From Bryobacteraceae bacterium (GTDB taxonomy: Bacteria; Acidobacteriota; Terriglobia; Bryobacterales; Bryobacteraceae): a DNA stretch of 64,000 bases. Both the position numbers and the translations under genes were made by a program. Positions 51,707 to 60,721 of this stretch are shown here, piece after piece (position 1 is the stretch's first letter; every line of letters starts with the position of its first letter). The stretch lies in the NCBI GenBank assembly GCA_023384675.1, contig JAHDVK010000019.1:1-64000 (forward strand), written 5' to 3'. The notes beneath the pieces are model-generated. The model was not told where the DNA came from and made no database searches. It saw only the letters and a list, made by a program, of their open reading frames with translations.

Positions 51707-52302
51707 AGCGAATCGCCATTCTGGTTTCGGGTCGCGGGTCGAATTTCGAGGCCATCGCGCGTTGCATCCGCGAGGGGCGGTTGGAGGCGCAGATCGCCAT
51801 GCTGTTGTCGAACCGGGCTGACGCGGCGGCCCTCAAGACCGCCGCATCGTTTGGTTTGCCGCACCACTGCCTGCCTTCGCAGGGCGTGGCGACCGACGAC
51901 TGGGCGCGGCAGGCGGTGGAACTGCTCGCTCCGCTCAACGTGGATCTCATCTGTCTGGCCGGTTTCATGCGGCGCGTCGGGCAACCCCTGCTCGATGCGT
52001 ATCCGGGGCGGATCCTGAACATCCATCCTTCGCTGCTGCCGGCGTTTCCTGGTCTAGAGGTGCAGCAGCAGGCGCTCGATTATGGCGTTAAGTTCTCAGG
52101 CTGCACGGTGCATTTCGTCGACTCGGGACTGGACACGGGCCCCATCGTGGCTCAGGCCATGGTGCCGGTTCTCGATAACGACACGGCCAGGACGCTGGCC
52201 GCCCGCATTTTGGTGGAGGAGCACCGCATCTATCCGCAGGCCATCGCCCTGGTCCTCTCCGGCAAGTACCGCGTTGAGGGGAGGCGTGTGCTGGCCGGAT
52301 GA
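51703..52302 (+). CDS. purN: Phosphoribosylglycinamide formyltransferase
   Basis: A 199-aa GAR transformylase that uses 10-formyl-tetrahydrofolate. Conserved parts are ILVSGRGSNFEAI, LAGFMRRVGQPLLDAYPGRILNIHPSLLPAFPG with the catalytic Asn and His, and GCTVHFVDSGLDTGPIVAQ with the catalytic Asp. It starts at GTG 51703 within the purM stop and ends in an ATGA overlap with the phosphoesterase gene, an unusual operon partner. Confidence 0.95.
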   Translation: MKRIAILVSGRGSNFEAIARCIREGRLEAQIAMLLSNRADAAALKTAASFGLPHHCLPSQGVATDDWARQAVELLAPLNVDLICLAGFMRRVGQPLLDAYPGRILNIHPSLLPAFPGLEVQQQALDYGVKFSGCTVHFVDSGLDTGPIVAQAMVPVLDNDTARTLAARILVEEHRIYPQAIALVLSGKYRVEGRRVLAG

Positions 52303-55004
52303 AGAGTCTCGTTACTTGCATGCGACTCCTGCTCATCGCCCTGCTGAGTCTCTCCCTCTCCGCCCAGGACTTCCGTCCGCCTGCCGGCACGAACACAGCC
52401 CGCCGCCGCGTGGGCGCCGAATCCATCCTGCCCGGCGGGCGCATGGTGGAACCGCTTGGCCGCCAGTTCCCAACGGGATCCGGCGCTTTCGGCCTGGCCG
52501 TTTCTCCCGACGGCCGCTACGCAGTCACCGCCGACGGCGGCCGCCGACGGTTCTCCGTCACGATCCTGGACATGAATGCGTCGCCCTGGTCGCTGCGCCA
52601 GCTCAAGGCTCGCCAGGGCAAGCTTCCCGCCGAGCCCGAGAATGACGATGACGACTGGCGCAGCATTTTCCTGGGACTCGCTTTCGAGGACAACACGCGC
52701 CTGTTCGCCTCGGAGGGCAACTCCGGACGCGTCCGTCATATCCAGATCCCTTCCGGGCGCCTGCTCGGCTCCTTCGACCTGAACCAGGGCGGCTTCGCCG
52801 ATGCCTATGCCGCCGATATCGCCTACGACGCCTCGCGCCAACTCCTCTATGTGGTGGACCAGGCCAACTTCCGCGTCGCCGTCTTTCATACCCGGTCCCG
52901 CAGGCTGCTCGGCAATGTGCGAGTCGGCCGGCTGCCGTTCAAACTGGCGCTTTCGCCCGATCAGCGCCGACTGTACGTCACCAACCTTGGCATGTTTCAG
53001 TACAGCCCGCTACCCGGCGCGGACGCGAAGCGGGCGGCGGAGACCGGTCTGCGCTTCCCCGCCTTCGGGTTCCCCTCCCCCGAGGCCGAAAAGGGCGTCC
53101 GCGCGGAGACCGCGCAAGGCCCAATCGACGTGCCAGGACTCGGCGATCCGAACGCACCGGAATCGAATTCGCTGGCTGTGATCGATGTTGAGAATCCGGA
53201 GCAGCCGCGCCTGGTCCGGTTCGTCCGCACGGGCAAGCCCTTTGGGCCGCAGTCGCAGGGCGGCTCCAGTCCGAACGGAGTCGCGGCCAACGCGACTTCC
53301 ATTTACGTTTCCAACGGCAACCAGGATTCGATCACGGTGATCGACGCCGCCACGCTGGAAGTCCGCACCCAGATTGATCTGCGGATCGCGAAGCTCGAAG
53401 CGTATCGTGGCATCCTGCCGCTGGGCATGGCTCTCGACCCCGCCGGAGGCCGCCTCTACGTAGCCGAGGCCGGCATCAACGCGGTGGGCGTGGTGGACCT
53501 GGGCCGCGACCGGCTGATTGGCCACCTCGCCGCGGGCTGGTTCCCGACGGCCGTCGCGCTCGACCGCGGCCAGGTGTTTGTCGCCAGCGCCAAAGGCCTC
53601 GGCACCGGCCCGAACGCCACGCGCACCGCGCCGCTGGCGGCCACCTTTCAGGCCGAACTCACCCGCGGCGTGCTCAGCATCTTCAGCCAGCCCCAACCTC
53701 GCGCCTTGCCCATCCTCACCGAACGCGTGATGGCGCTGAACGGCTTCCTGCCCGCGGAGAACGATCCGCCTCCCGCGCCCCGCGAAATCAAGTACGTGGT
53801 CCTGATCGTGAAGGAGAACCGGACGTTCGACGAAGTGTACGGCTACCGGGGGGCCGATGGCGGCGTGCGCGGCGCGCCGGAACTCGCCCGCTTCGGCAAT
53901 CGCGCCTGGCTGGAACAAACCCCCGGGAGCCTCAAAGTGCGGCAGTCCGGCAAGAAGTTCCATAGCGTCGCTCCCAATCACCACGCGCTGGCGGATCGCT
54001 ACGCCATCTCCGACAACTTCTATGCCGATGCCGAAGTTTCCGTCGACGGTCACCACTGGATTGTCGGCAATTACCCCAACGCGTGGGTCGAAACCACCCG
54101 CCTGGCCTCCTATGGCGGCCAGAAAGACTTCCGCTTCCCCACCACCGCGCCCGGCCGGCTGAGCAACCCGCAGTCGAACTCGTCGGTCCACCCCGAGGAT
54201 CAACTCGAGAACGGCGCCATCTGGCACCATTTCGAGCGCCACGGCGTGCCGTTCCGTAATTTCGGCGAGGGTTTTGAACTTGCCGGTGTCGATCAAAGTC
54301 CCGGACTCAAGCCCACCGGTTCGGCTTACCTCACGAACGTTCCGATGCCCGATCCCCTTTTCCGCAACACTTCGCGAAATTATCCCGGATACAACATGAA
54401 TATTCCGGACCAATATCGCGCCACTCAGTTTATTGCGGAAATGAATGAGATGTACTTAAAGCCGGGCAAGGAGATCCCCCGCTTCCTCTTCCTCCACTTG
54501 CCGAACGACCATCTGGCCCGCCCCCGCCCCGAGGACGGCTACCCGTTCCAGGCCTCCTACATGGCCGATAACGACTACGCCCTCGGCCGCATCGTCGAAT
54601 TCCTTTCCAAGACGGAATATTGGAAGAATATGGCGATTCTCATCACGGAAGACGACGCCCAGGGCGGTGTGGATCATGTCGATACACACCGGACGATTTT
54701 CCTGGCGGTCAGCCCGTATGCACGCAGGAATTACGTGTCCACGGTCAATTCCAGCTTCCCCGGCTTGCTGAAAACGGTCTTCCGTTTGCTGAATCTGCCG
54801 CCGTTGAATTTGTACGATGCCACCGCCGCGGACCTGCTCGACTGCTTCAGCAGCGAGAATCCGGATTTCGCACCTTACGAGCCCATTCTGCCCGACCCGG
54901 AAGTCCTCATCCCCGACAATGTCCGCGATCCCCTCGATCCGCGTCCCCAGCCCGCTATGGATTCCCCCGGTTTCCTCCGCCGCCAGCACGAACAGCGGCC
55001 GTAA
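52299..55004 (+). CDS. Secreted beta-propeller protein with phosphoesterase domain
   Basis: A 901-aa exported protein (signal peptide MRLLLIALLSLSLSAQ; ATG 52299 or 52320). Residues ~60-480 are YVTN/lactonase-like propeller repeats (GLAVSPDGRYAVTADGG, LYVTNLGMF, IYVSNGNQDSITVIDAATLEV, LYVAEAGINAVGVVDLGRD). The C-terminal ~400 residues are a phosphoesterase domain of the acid phosphatase/phospholipase C family: VLIVKENRTFDEVYG, SVDGHHWIVGNY, HLPNDH and LITEDDAQGGVDHVDTHRT. It would cleave phosphate esters outside the cell. It overlaps purN by 4 nt, suggesting co-expression with purine synthesis, and ends 7 nt from the convergent nuoN. Confidence 0.88.
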   Translation: MKSLVTCMRLLLIALLSLSLSAQDFRPPAGTNTARRRVGAESILPGGRMVEPLGRQFPTGSGAFGLAVSPDGRYAVTADGGRRRFSVTILDMNASPWSLRQLKARQGKLPAEPENDDDDWRSIFLGLAFEDNTRLFASEGNSGRVRHIQIPSGRLLGSFDLNQGGFADAYAADIAYDASRQLLYVVDQANFRVAVFHTRSRRLLGNVRVGRLPFKLALSPDQRRLYVTNLGMFQYSPLPGADAKRAAETGLRFPAFGFPSPEAEKGVRAETAQGPIDVPGLGDPNAPESNSLAVIDVENPEQPRLVRFVRTGKPFGPQSQGGSSPNGVAANATSIYVSNGNQDSITVIDAATLEVRTQIDLRIAKLEAYRGILPLGMALDPAGGRLYVAEAGINAVGVVDLGRDRLIGHLAAGWFPTAVALDRGQVFVASAKGLGTGPNATRTAPLAATFQAELTRGVLSIFSQPQPRALPILTERVMALNGFLPAENDPPPAPREIKYVVLIVKENRTFDEVYGYRGADGGVRGAPELARFGNRAWLEQTPGSLKVRQSGKKFHSVAPNHHALADRYAISDNFYADAEVSVDGHHWIVGNYPNAWVETTRLASYGGQKDFRFPTTAPGRLSNPQSNSSVHPEDQLENGAIWHHFERHGVPFRNFGEGFELAGVDQSPGLKPTGSAYLTNVPMPDPLFRNTSRNYPGYNMNIPDQYRATQFIAEMNEMYLKPGKEIPRFLFLHLPNDHLARPRPEDGYPFQASYMADNDYALGRIVEFLSKTEYWKNMAILITEDDAQGGVDHVDTHRTIFLAVSPYARRNYVSTVNSSFPGLLKTVFRLLNLPPLNLYDATAADLLDCFSSENPDFAPYEPILPDPEVLIPDNVRDPLDPRPQPAMDSPGFLRRQHEQRP

Positions 55005-55011
55005 GCGGAGT

Positions 55012-56472
55012 TCAGCGCGCCAGATCGGCTGAGCGGCCGGCGAAGTCGAGCACCAAACCGGGAATTACCCCCAGCAGCACGGTCGCCACCGCGGCCACCC
55101 ACATCGTTGCGGCGATGCCCGCCGAAGGCGCTTCCAGCGCCATCTCTTCGTCCACGGGCGGTTGCATGTACATCACCACCACGACGCGCAGATAGTAATA
55201 CGCTGCCACGGCGCTGTTCAAAAGACCCAGGACCGTGAGCCACACCAGGTTGGCGTCCAGCGCCGCCTTGAAGATGTAGAACTTGCCGAAGAAGCCGCCG
55301 GTCAGCGGCACGCCGATCAGCGAGAGCAGGAAGACGGTCAGCAGCGCGGCGGTCAATGGCTGCCGCACGCTCAGGCCCGCCATGTCGTTCACTTCCACGT
55401 AGCGCTCGCCGCGCCGCGCCACGTGCGTGACGATGGCGAACGCGCCGAGATTCATTGCGGCGTAGGCTGCGAGATAGAACATGGCCGCCGCGGTGCCCGT
55501 TTCGGAGGCCGCGGTCAGGGCCACCATCACGTAGCCGGCATGCGCGATCGAACTGTAGGCGAGCAGGCGTTTGATGTTAGTCTGACGCAGCGCGGCGAAG
55601 TTGCCGATCACCATGGTGGCCAGCGCCGAAGCCCACAGCAGCGGCTCCCAACTGGCCTTCACCGGCTCGAATGCAGTCAGCGCCACGCGGAAGAACATGG
55701 CGAAAGCGGCCGCCTTGGGGCCGGCCGAAAGAAAAGCGCTTACGGGCGCGGGCGCGCCCTGATACACGTCCGGGGCCCACATCTGGAACGGCGCCGCCGA
55801 GACCTTGAAGGCAAAGCCCACGAACATCATCGCCGTGGCCGCCAGCAGGAGCAGGGCGCTGTCGGCCGTCTGCCCGGAGAGCAGTACGCGGCGGATCTCG
55901 GAGAGGTTCGTCGCGCCCGTGATGCCGTAGGTCCACGCGATGCCGTAGAGCAGAAACGCTGTAGCGAACGAACCCAGCAGGAAATACTTGAGCGCCGCTT
56001 CGCTGTTGCGGCGGTCGGCGCGCAGGTAGCCCGCCATGACGTAGCTGGCGATCGAGCTGGTCTCCAGTCCAATGAAGATCATGATCAGTTCGTTGGAGGA
56101 GACCATTAGGCTCTGGCCCACGATGGAGAACACGAGCAGGGCGTAAAACTCCGCGCTTTCGGCCTTGGCTTTTTCCAGGTAGTCCGCCGACATCAGAATC
56201 GTGAGCATTCCAGTGGCGAACACCAGGATGCGGAAGAACGTGGTGAAGCCGTCCACCATGATCATGCCGTGGAATGCCGCGCCGGGATCGCCATGCGCGG
56301 CCACGGAAAGCCCGATGGCGCCCAGCAGCGCGAAGAACGCGATCACGCCGAGGGTCCGCTTGCGCGAGAACATCGATTCCAGCGTCATCATCAGCGTGCC
56401 CGCCACCGTCAGCAGGATCTCGGGCGAGATGCGCAGGAACTCCGAGGCGCTGGGAACGAGATTAGCGGGCAT
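55012..56472 (-). CDS. nuoN: NADH-quinone oxidoreductase subunit N
   Basis: A 486-aa antiporter-like subunit of complex I with about 14 membrane helices. Marker segments are IFIGLETSSIASYVMAGYL, KYFLLGSFATAFLLYGIAW, and FKVSAAPFQMWAPDVYQGAPAPVSAFLS with the key Lys residues. It forms one of the proton channels. Last gene of the nuo operon, overlapping nuoM by 11 nt. Confidence 0.96.
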   Translation of the reverse strand: MPANLVPSASEFLRISPEILLTVAGTLMMTLESMFSRKRTLGVIAFFALLGAIGLSVAAHGDPGAAFHGMIMVDGFTTFFRILVFATGMLTILMSADYLEKAKAESAEFYALLVFSIVGQSLMVSSNELIMIFIGLETSSIASYVMAGYLRADRRNSEAALKYFLLGSFATAFLLYGIAWTYGITGATNLSEIRRVLLSGQTADSALLLLAATAMMFVGFAFKVSAAPFQMWAPDVYQGAPAPVSAFLSAGPKAAAFAMFFRVALTAFEPVKASWEPLLWASALATMVIGNFAALRQTNIKRLLAYSSIAHAGYVMVALTAASETGTAAAMFYLAAYAAMNLGAFAIVTHVARRGERYVEVNDMAGLSVRQPLTAALLTVFLLSLIGVPLTGGFFGKFYIFKAALDANLVWLTVLGLLNSAVAAYYYLRVVVVMYMQPPVDEEMALEAPSAGIAATMWVAAVATVLLGVIPGLVLDFAGRSADLAR

Positions 56473-57997
56473 GAGCGGACTCCTTCACGAGCGGCGCCGC
56501 GGTGGCGTTCAGGGCGCCGCCGGGCTGCAAAACCATTTCGAGGGTTTTTTGATTATTCGCCGTGATCGGCGGCAGGAAGTTCTTCGTACCGATGCCCATC
56601 CAAACCATCAGCACTACGAGCGGAATCATGATGGCCCACTCGCGGCCGTTCAGGTCGGTGACGTGCTTGCGCACCGGCTCGGGGGTCTCTCCATAGAAGG
56701 TGCGCTGCACCATCCACAGCATGTACACGGCGGAGAGAACCACGCCGATGGCGGCGAAGAAAGCGTAGCTGAAGCTCACCTGCATCGCGCCCTGCAGCAC
56801 CAGAAACTCGCCGACAAAGTTATTCAGCAGCGGCAAGCCGACCGAAGCGAGCGTCGTGATCACGAACACCGTGGTCAGCCAGGGCGCCACGGTGCCCACG
56901 CCGCCGTAATCGGCGATCTCGAGCGTGTGATGACGCTCGTACAAATAGCCGACCAGGATAAAGAGCGCGCCCGTCGAGATGCCGTGGTTCAGCATCTGGT
57001 AAACCGCGCCATCGATTCCAGCCTGCGTGAACGAAAACACGCCCAGAATGACGAATCCAAGGTGGCTGACCGACGAATACGCCACCAGGCGTTTCATATT
57101 CGGCTGCACCATCGCCACCAGCGCGCCATAAATGATGCCCGCGATGGCGAGGCCGATGATCCACGGCGCATTGTCGCGCGCGGCATCCGGGAACAGCGGC
57201 AGGCAGACGCGCACGATCCCGTACGTTCCCAGCTTCAGCATCACCGAGGCCAGCATCACCGAACCGGCCGTCGGCGCTTCGCCGTGCGCGTCGGGCAGCC
57301 AGGTGTGCAGCGGGAATAGCGGCACTTTGATCGCGAACGCGAAGAAGAAGGCGAGGAACAGCCAGAAACCTTCGGCGGGGCTCATCGCCAGCCGCCCAGT
57401 AGCGATCATGTTCATCAGCAGCGGCAGGTCGAATGTGCCGGTCTTGTTGTACAGGTAGATGATCGCCGCCAGCATCAGCACCGAACCGGCCATCGTGTAG
57501 AGGAAGAATTTGACGGCCGCGTAAATGCGCTTTTCGTGGCCCCAGATGCCGATCAGGAAGTACATCGGCACCAGCGACACTTCCCAGAACACGTAAAACA
57601 GGAACAGGTCGAGCGACACGAACACGCCGACCACGCCTACCAGCAGCAACAGCATGAAGGCGTAAAATTCGTTCACGCGTTTCTGAATGTAGCTCCACGA
57701 CACAAGGATGCAGATGGGCGTCAGCAGCGTGGACAGGATGACCAGCCACAGGCTGAGGCCGTCCACACCGATGTGGTAGCGGATCATGGGCGTGTCGATC
57801 CACACCACGTTCACTTCGCGGTCGAAGGCGCCCGGGTTCTCCATCACCGGACCGATCAAGCCGAGCGACATCAGGAACACGATCAGCGAAACGCCCAGCG
57901 TGAAGTTGCGAACCAGGCCGGGATTATTCCGCGGGAGCAGCAGCGTGACGAAGAAGCCAGCGGCGGGGATCAGCAGGAGCCAGTCGAGGAGATTCAC
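56462..57997 (-). CDS. nuoM: NADH-quinone oxidoreductase subunit M
   Basis: A 511-aa antiporter-like complex I subunit with about 14 helices. It shows GVDGLSLWLVILSTLLTPI, FYVFWEVSLVPMYFLIGIWG with the conserved Glu, FAIKVPLFPLHTWLPDAHGEAPTAGSVMLA, and KRLVAYSSVSHLGFVILG. The start is GTG at 57997, overlapping the nuoL stop as GTGA; an open frame continues upstream but runs within nuoL. It pumps one proton per cycle. Confidence 0.96.
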   Translation of the reverse strand: MNLLDWLLLIPAAGFFVTLLLPRNNPGLVRNFTLGVSLIVFLMSLGLIGPVMENPGAFDREVNVVWIDTPMIRYHIGVDGLSLWLVILSTLLTPICILVSWSYIQKRVNEFYAFMLLLLVGVVGVFVSLDLFLFYVFWEVSLVPMYFLIGIWGHEKRIYAAVKFFLYTMAGSVLMLAAIIYLYNKTGTFDLPLLMNMIATGRLAMSPAEGFWLFLAFFFAFAIKVPLFPLHTWLPDAHGEAPTAGSVMLASVMLKLGTYGIVRVCLPLFPDAARDNAPWIIGLAIAGIIYGALVAMVQPNMKRLVAYSSVSHLGFVILGVFSFTQAGIDGAVYQMLNHGISTGALFILVGYLYERHHTLEIADYGGVGTVAPWLTTVFVITTLASVGLPLLNNFVGEFLVLQGAMQVSFSYAFFAAIGVVLSAVYMLWMVQRTFYGETPEPVRKHVTDLNGREWAIMIPLVVLMVWMGIGTKNFLPPITANNQKTLEMVLQPGGALNATAAPLVKESAHAR

Positions 57998-59844
57998 CGC
58001 GCGCCTCCCAGGAAGGTCACCATCGCGACGACCACGATGGAACCGAGCACGACCCATGCGGCATAGCGCCTGATGTAGCCCGATTGCATCGTTCTCAACC
58101 CGGCCCCGATCGAGCGCGCAAGCGCGCCCGTGCCGTTCACCGCACCGTCGATCAACCCGGCGTCGATCCCGCGCCACAGCACCGAGCGCGAGCCGTCGCG
58201 CAGCGGATGCACCACCAGCGCGTCGTAGGCTTCGTCCACGTAGTACTTGTTGTAGATCAGCTTGTACGGCGCGCTGAACGTTCTTGCGAGCGCCTCGGGC
58301 AACTCCGGCTTGACCACGTAGAACAGCCACGCGAGGAAGATTCCGGCCAGCCCGGCGCCCACGGAAATGGCCACCAGGGTCATGTCGTGATCCACGTTCG
58401 GCTGTCCGAACACCGGCGCCAGGTACTGCGGCACGTTGATATAGCCGCCGCCCAGGCTCAGCAGCGCCAGCACGCCGAGCGGCAGGGTCATCACCAGCGG
58501 AGATTCGTGCGGATGCGCCTTGCCGCGGTACGTACCAAAGAAGCAAAGGAAGATGGCCCGGAACACGTAAAAGGCGGTCATCCCGGCGGTCACCACGCCC
58601 ACCCAGAACATCCACGGCGAGTAAGCATGCACCGCGAGCAGGATCTCATCCTTGCTCTTGAAACCCGAAAACGGCGGCACGCCCGCGATGGCCACAGCCG
58701 CGCACATCAGCACCAGAAACGTCACCGGGATCTTCGACCGCAGCCCGCCCATCCGGCGCAGGTCCTGCTCGCCTTCGAGCGCATGAATCACGCTGCCGGC
58801 GCCGAGGAAGAGCAGCGCCTTGAAGAACGCGTGCGTCATCACGTGGAAGATGCCCGCCGAGTAGGCGCCCGCGCCCAGCGCCAGAAACATGTAGCCAAGC
58901 TGCGAAACGGTCGAGTACGCGAAGACCTTCTTGATGTCGTTCTGCGCCAGGCCGATCGTGGCGGCCAGAACCGCGGTGATCAATCCGACAAACGCCACCA
59001 CATCCAGCGCGATGGGCGCGAGATTAAACAGCGGAGCGGCCCGCGCGACCATGTAAACGCCCGCTGTCACCATGGTTGCGGCGTGGATCAGCGCCGAAAC
59101 GGGCGTCGGGCCCTCCATCGCGTCGGGCAGCCAGACATAGAGCGGGACCTGCGCGCTCTTGCCCGTGGCGCCGACCAGCAGCAGCAGACAGATGCCCGTC
59201 ACCACGCCCGCGGTGGTCTCCGGTGACATGGTGGCGGCCTTGGCGCTCACTTCGCCGAAATCCAGCGAACCAAACGTGACCAGAGTCAGGAAGATCGCGA
59301 GAGAAAACCCGAAGTCGCCGATGCGGTTCACCACGAAGGCCTTCTTGCCCGCGTCGCCCGCGCTCTTCTTCAGAAAGTAGAAGCCGATCAGCAGGTAGCT
59401 GCACAAGCCCACGCCTTCCCAGCCCACGAACAGCAGCAGGAAGTTCGCCGCCATCACCAGGATCAGCATGAAGAACATGAAGAGATTCAGGTATGCGAAG
59501 AAGCGGTAATAGCCGCCTTCGTGCGACATGTAGCCGATCGCGTAGATGTGAATGAGCAGGCCGATGCCAGTGACCACCAGCAACATCACCGCCGCGAGGC
59601 GGTCCACCGCCAGGTCGAAGCCGACGTTCACGATGCCGCTCTGGATCCAGGTGAAGTAGCTTTCGGTGTACGCGGATTCCAGAGGCCCGAGCGCAAGCAG
59701 GGTTTTCACCACCCACAGAAACGAAAGCAGAACGCTGCCGATGGCGACGGCATTGACGGCGGGCTTGCTCAGCTTGCGGCCGAAGATGCCGTTGACCAGG
59801 AAGCCCGCGAGAGGGAGTGCCGGGATGAGCCAGAGTTGGTGCAT
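57994..59844 (-). CDS. nuoL: NADH-quinone oxidoreductase subunit L
   Basis: A 616-aa complex I subunit, the distal antiporter-like channel with its lateral helix at the C-terminus. Conserved parts include FLLLFVGWEGVGLCSYLLIGFYF, GKSAQVPLYVWLPDAMEGPTPVSALIHAATMVTAGVYM and KKVFAYSTVSQLGYMFLALG. The length matches the family. It sits between nuoK (7 nt) and nuoM (GTGA overlap). Confidence 0.97.
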   Translation of the reverse strand: MHQLWLIPALPLAGFLVNGIFGRKLSKPAVNAVAIGSVLLSFLWVVKTLLALGPLESAYTESYFTWIQSGIVNVGFDLAVDRLAAVMLLVVTGIGLLIHIYAIGYMSHEGGYYRFFAYLNLFMFFMLILVMAANFLLLFVGWEGVGLCSYLLIGFYFLKKSAGDAGKKAFVVNRIGDFGFSLAIFLTLVTFGSLDFGEVSAKAATMSPETTAGVVTGICLLLLVGATGKSAQVPLYVWLPDAMEGPTPVSALIHAATMVTAGVYMVARAAPLFNLAPIALDVVAFVGLITAVLAATIGLAQNDIKKVFAYSTVSQLGYMFLALGAGAYSAGIFHVMTHAFFKALLFLGAGSVIHALEGEQDLRRMGGLRSKIPVTFLVLMCAAVAIAGVPPFSGFKSKDEILLAVHAYSPWMFWVGVVTAGMTAFYVFRAIFLCFFGTYRGKAHPHESPLVMTLPLGVLALLSLGGGYINVPQYLAPVFGQPNVDHDMTLVAISVGAGLAGIFLAWLFYVVKPELPEALARTFSAPYKLIYNKYYVDEAYDALVVHPLRDGSRSVLWRGIDAGLIDGAVNGTGALARSIGAGLRTMQSGYIRRYAAWVVLGSIVVVAMVTFLGGAR

Positions 59845-59851
59845 CGGATTT

Positions 59852-60202
59852 TTACAGTTTCAGGGAGCTGACTTCGTCGATTTCGAGCGTCTGCCGGTTA
59901 CGGAACACGGTGAGGATGATCGCGAGCCCCACGGCCGCCTCCGCCGCGGCGATCACCATCACGAAGAAGCTGAAGATGTGGCCGTCCACCGATTTCAGGT
60001 GGTAGGAAAACGCCACGAACGACAGGTTCACCGCGTTCAGCATCAGTTCGATCGACATGAAGACGGTAATGATGTTCCGGCGGAACAGGAAGCCCGCCAC
60101 ACCGAGCGTGAACAGGATCGCGCTCAGGATCAGGTACCAGGAGAGCGGCACCGCATCGGGCAGCGGAAGATTGGGGAGCGGGATGGGGAACTCCGAAGGC
60201 AT
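59852..60202 (-). CDS. nuoK: NADH-quinone oxidoreductase subunit K
   Basis: A 116-aa three-helix complex I subunit (MrpC-like). The motif [20 protein letters not shown] contains the membrane Glu needed for proton movement, and a second Glu lies in [16 protein letters not shown]. The N-terminus has ~15 extra residues (Pro-rich) compared with E. coli NuoK. Between nuoJ and nuoL in the usual order. Confidence 0.95.
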   Translation of the reverse strand: MPSEFPIPLPNLPLPDAVPLSWYLILSAILFTLGVAGFLFRRNIITVFMSIELMLNAVNLSFVAFSYHLKSVDGHIFSFFVMVIAAAEAAVGLAIILTVFRNRQTLEIDEVSSLKL

Positions 60203-60208
60203 GAGCGG

Positions 60209-60706
60209 TTACACTTCCTTCCGGGCCAGCACCACGGCGCCGAGAATGGCAATCAAAATCACAACGGAGGTGACCTCGAACGGCAGGATGTAGGTAGTGA
60301 AGAGTGAGCGGCCGATATCCGCCGGGCCTCCGCCGGTAAAGCCGCCAAACTTTACGCCTGTGCCCTTCGGCGCCTGGGTTTGAATCAGGTAGGCCACCAG
60401 CATCAGAAACGTGAACAGAAGCGGCACGGCCACCACGGCGCGCAGCGCCGGTTTCCTTGTCTTCTTCTCCGCGGCCGCGTTGAGCAGCATGATGACGAAC
60501 ACGAACAGCACCATGATGGCGCCGGCGTAAACGATCATTTGCACCGCCGCGATGAATTCACCGCCGAGCAGCAGATACAGCACCGCGAGCGAACCCATCA
60601 CGCCCACCAGCGAGAGCGCGCTGGCGATGGGGTGGGTCTGCAGCACCAGATTGATGGCGCAACCCACGGCGATCGCCGCGAAGGTCAGGAATAGCAAGGC
60701 ATCCAT
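60209..60706 (-). CDS. nuoJ: NADH-quinone oxidoreductase subunit J
   Basis: A 165-aa five-helix complex I membrane subunit: LLGGEFIAAVQMIVYAGAIMVLFVFVIMLLN is the diagnostic segment containing the pi-bulge helix. It lies 15 nt after nuoH. In the standard order nuoI would come between, but there is no room for it here. Confidence 0.95.
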   Translation of the reverse strand: MDALLFLTFAAIAVGCAINLVLQTHPIASALSLVGVMGSLAVLYLLLGGEFIAAVQMIVYAGAIMVLFVFVIMLLNAAAEKKTRKPALRAVVAVPLLFTFLMLVAYLIQTQAPKGTGVKFGGFTGGGPADIGRSLFTTYILPFEVTSVVILIAILGAVVLARKEV

Positions 60707-60721
60707 CGGGAAAAACCACCG

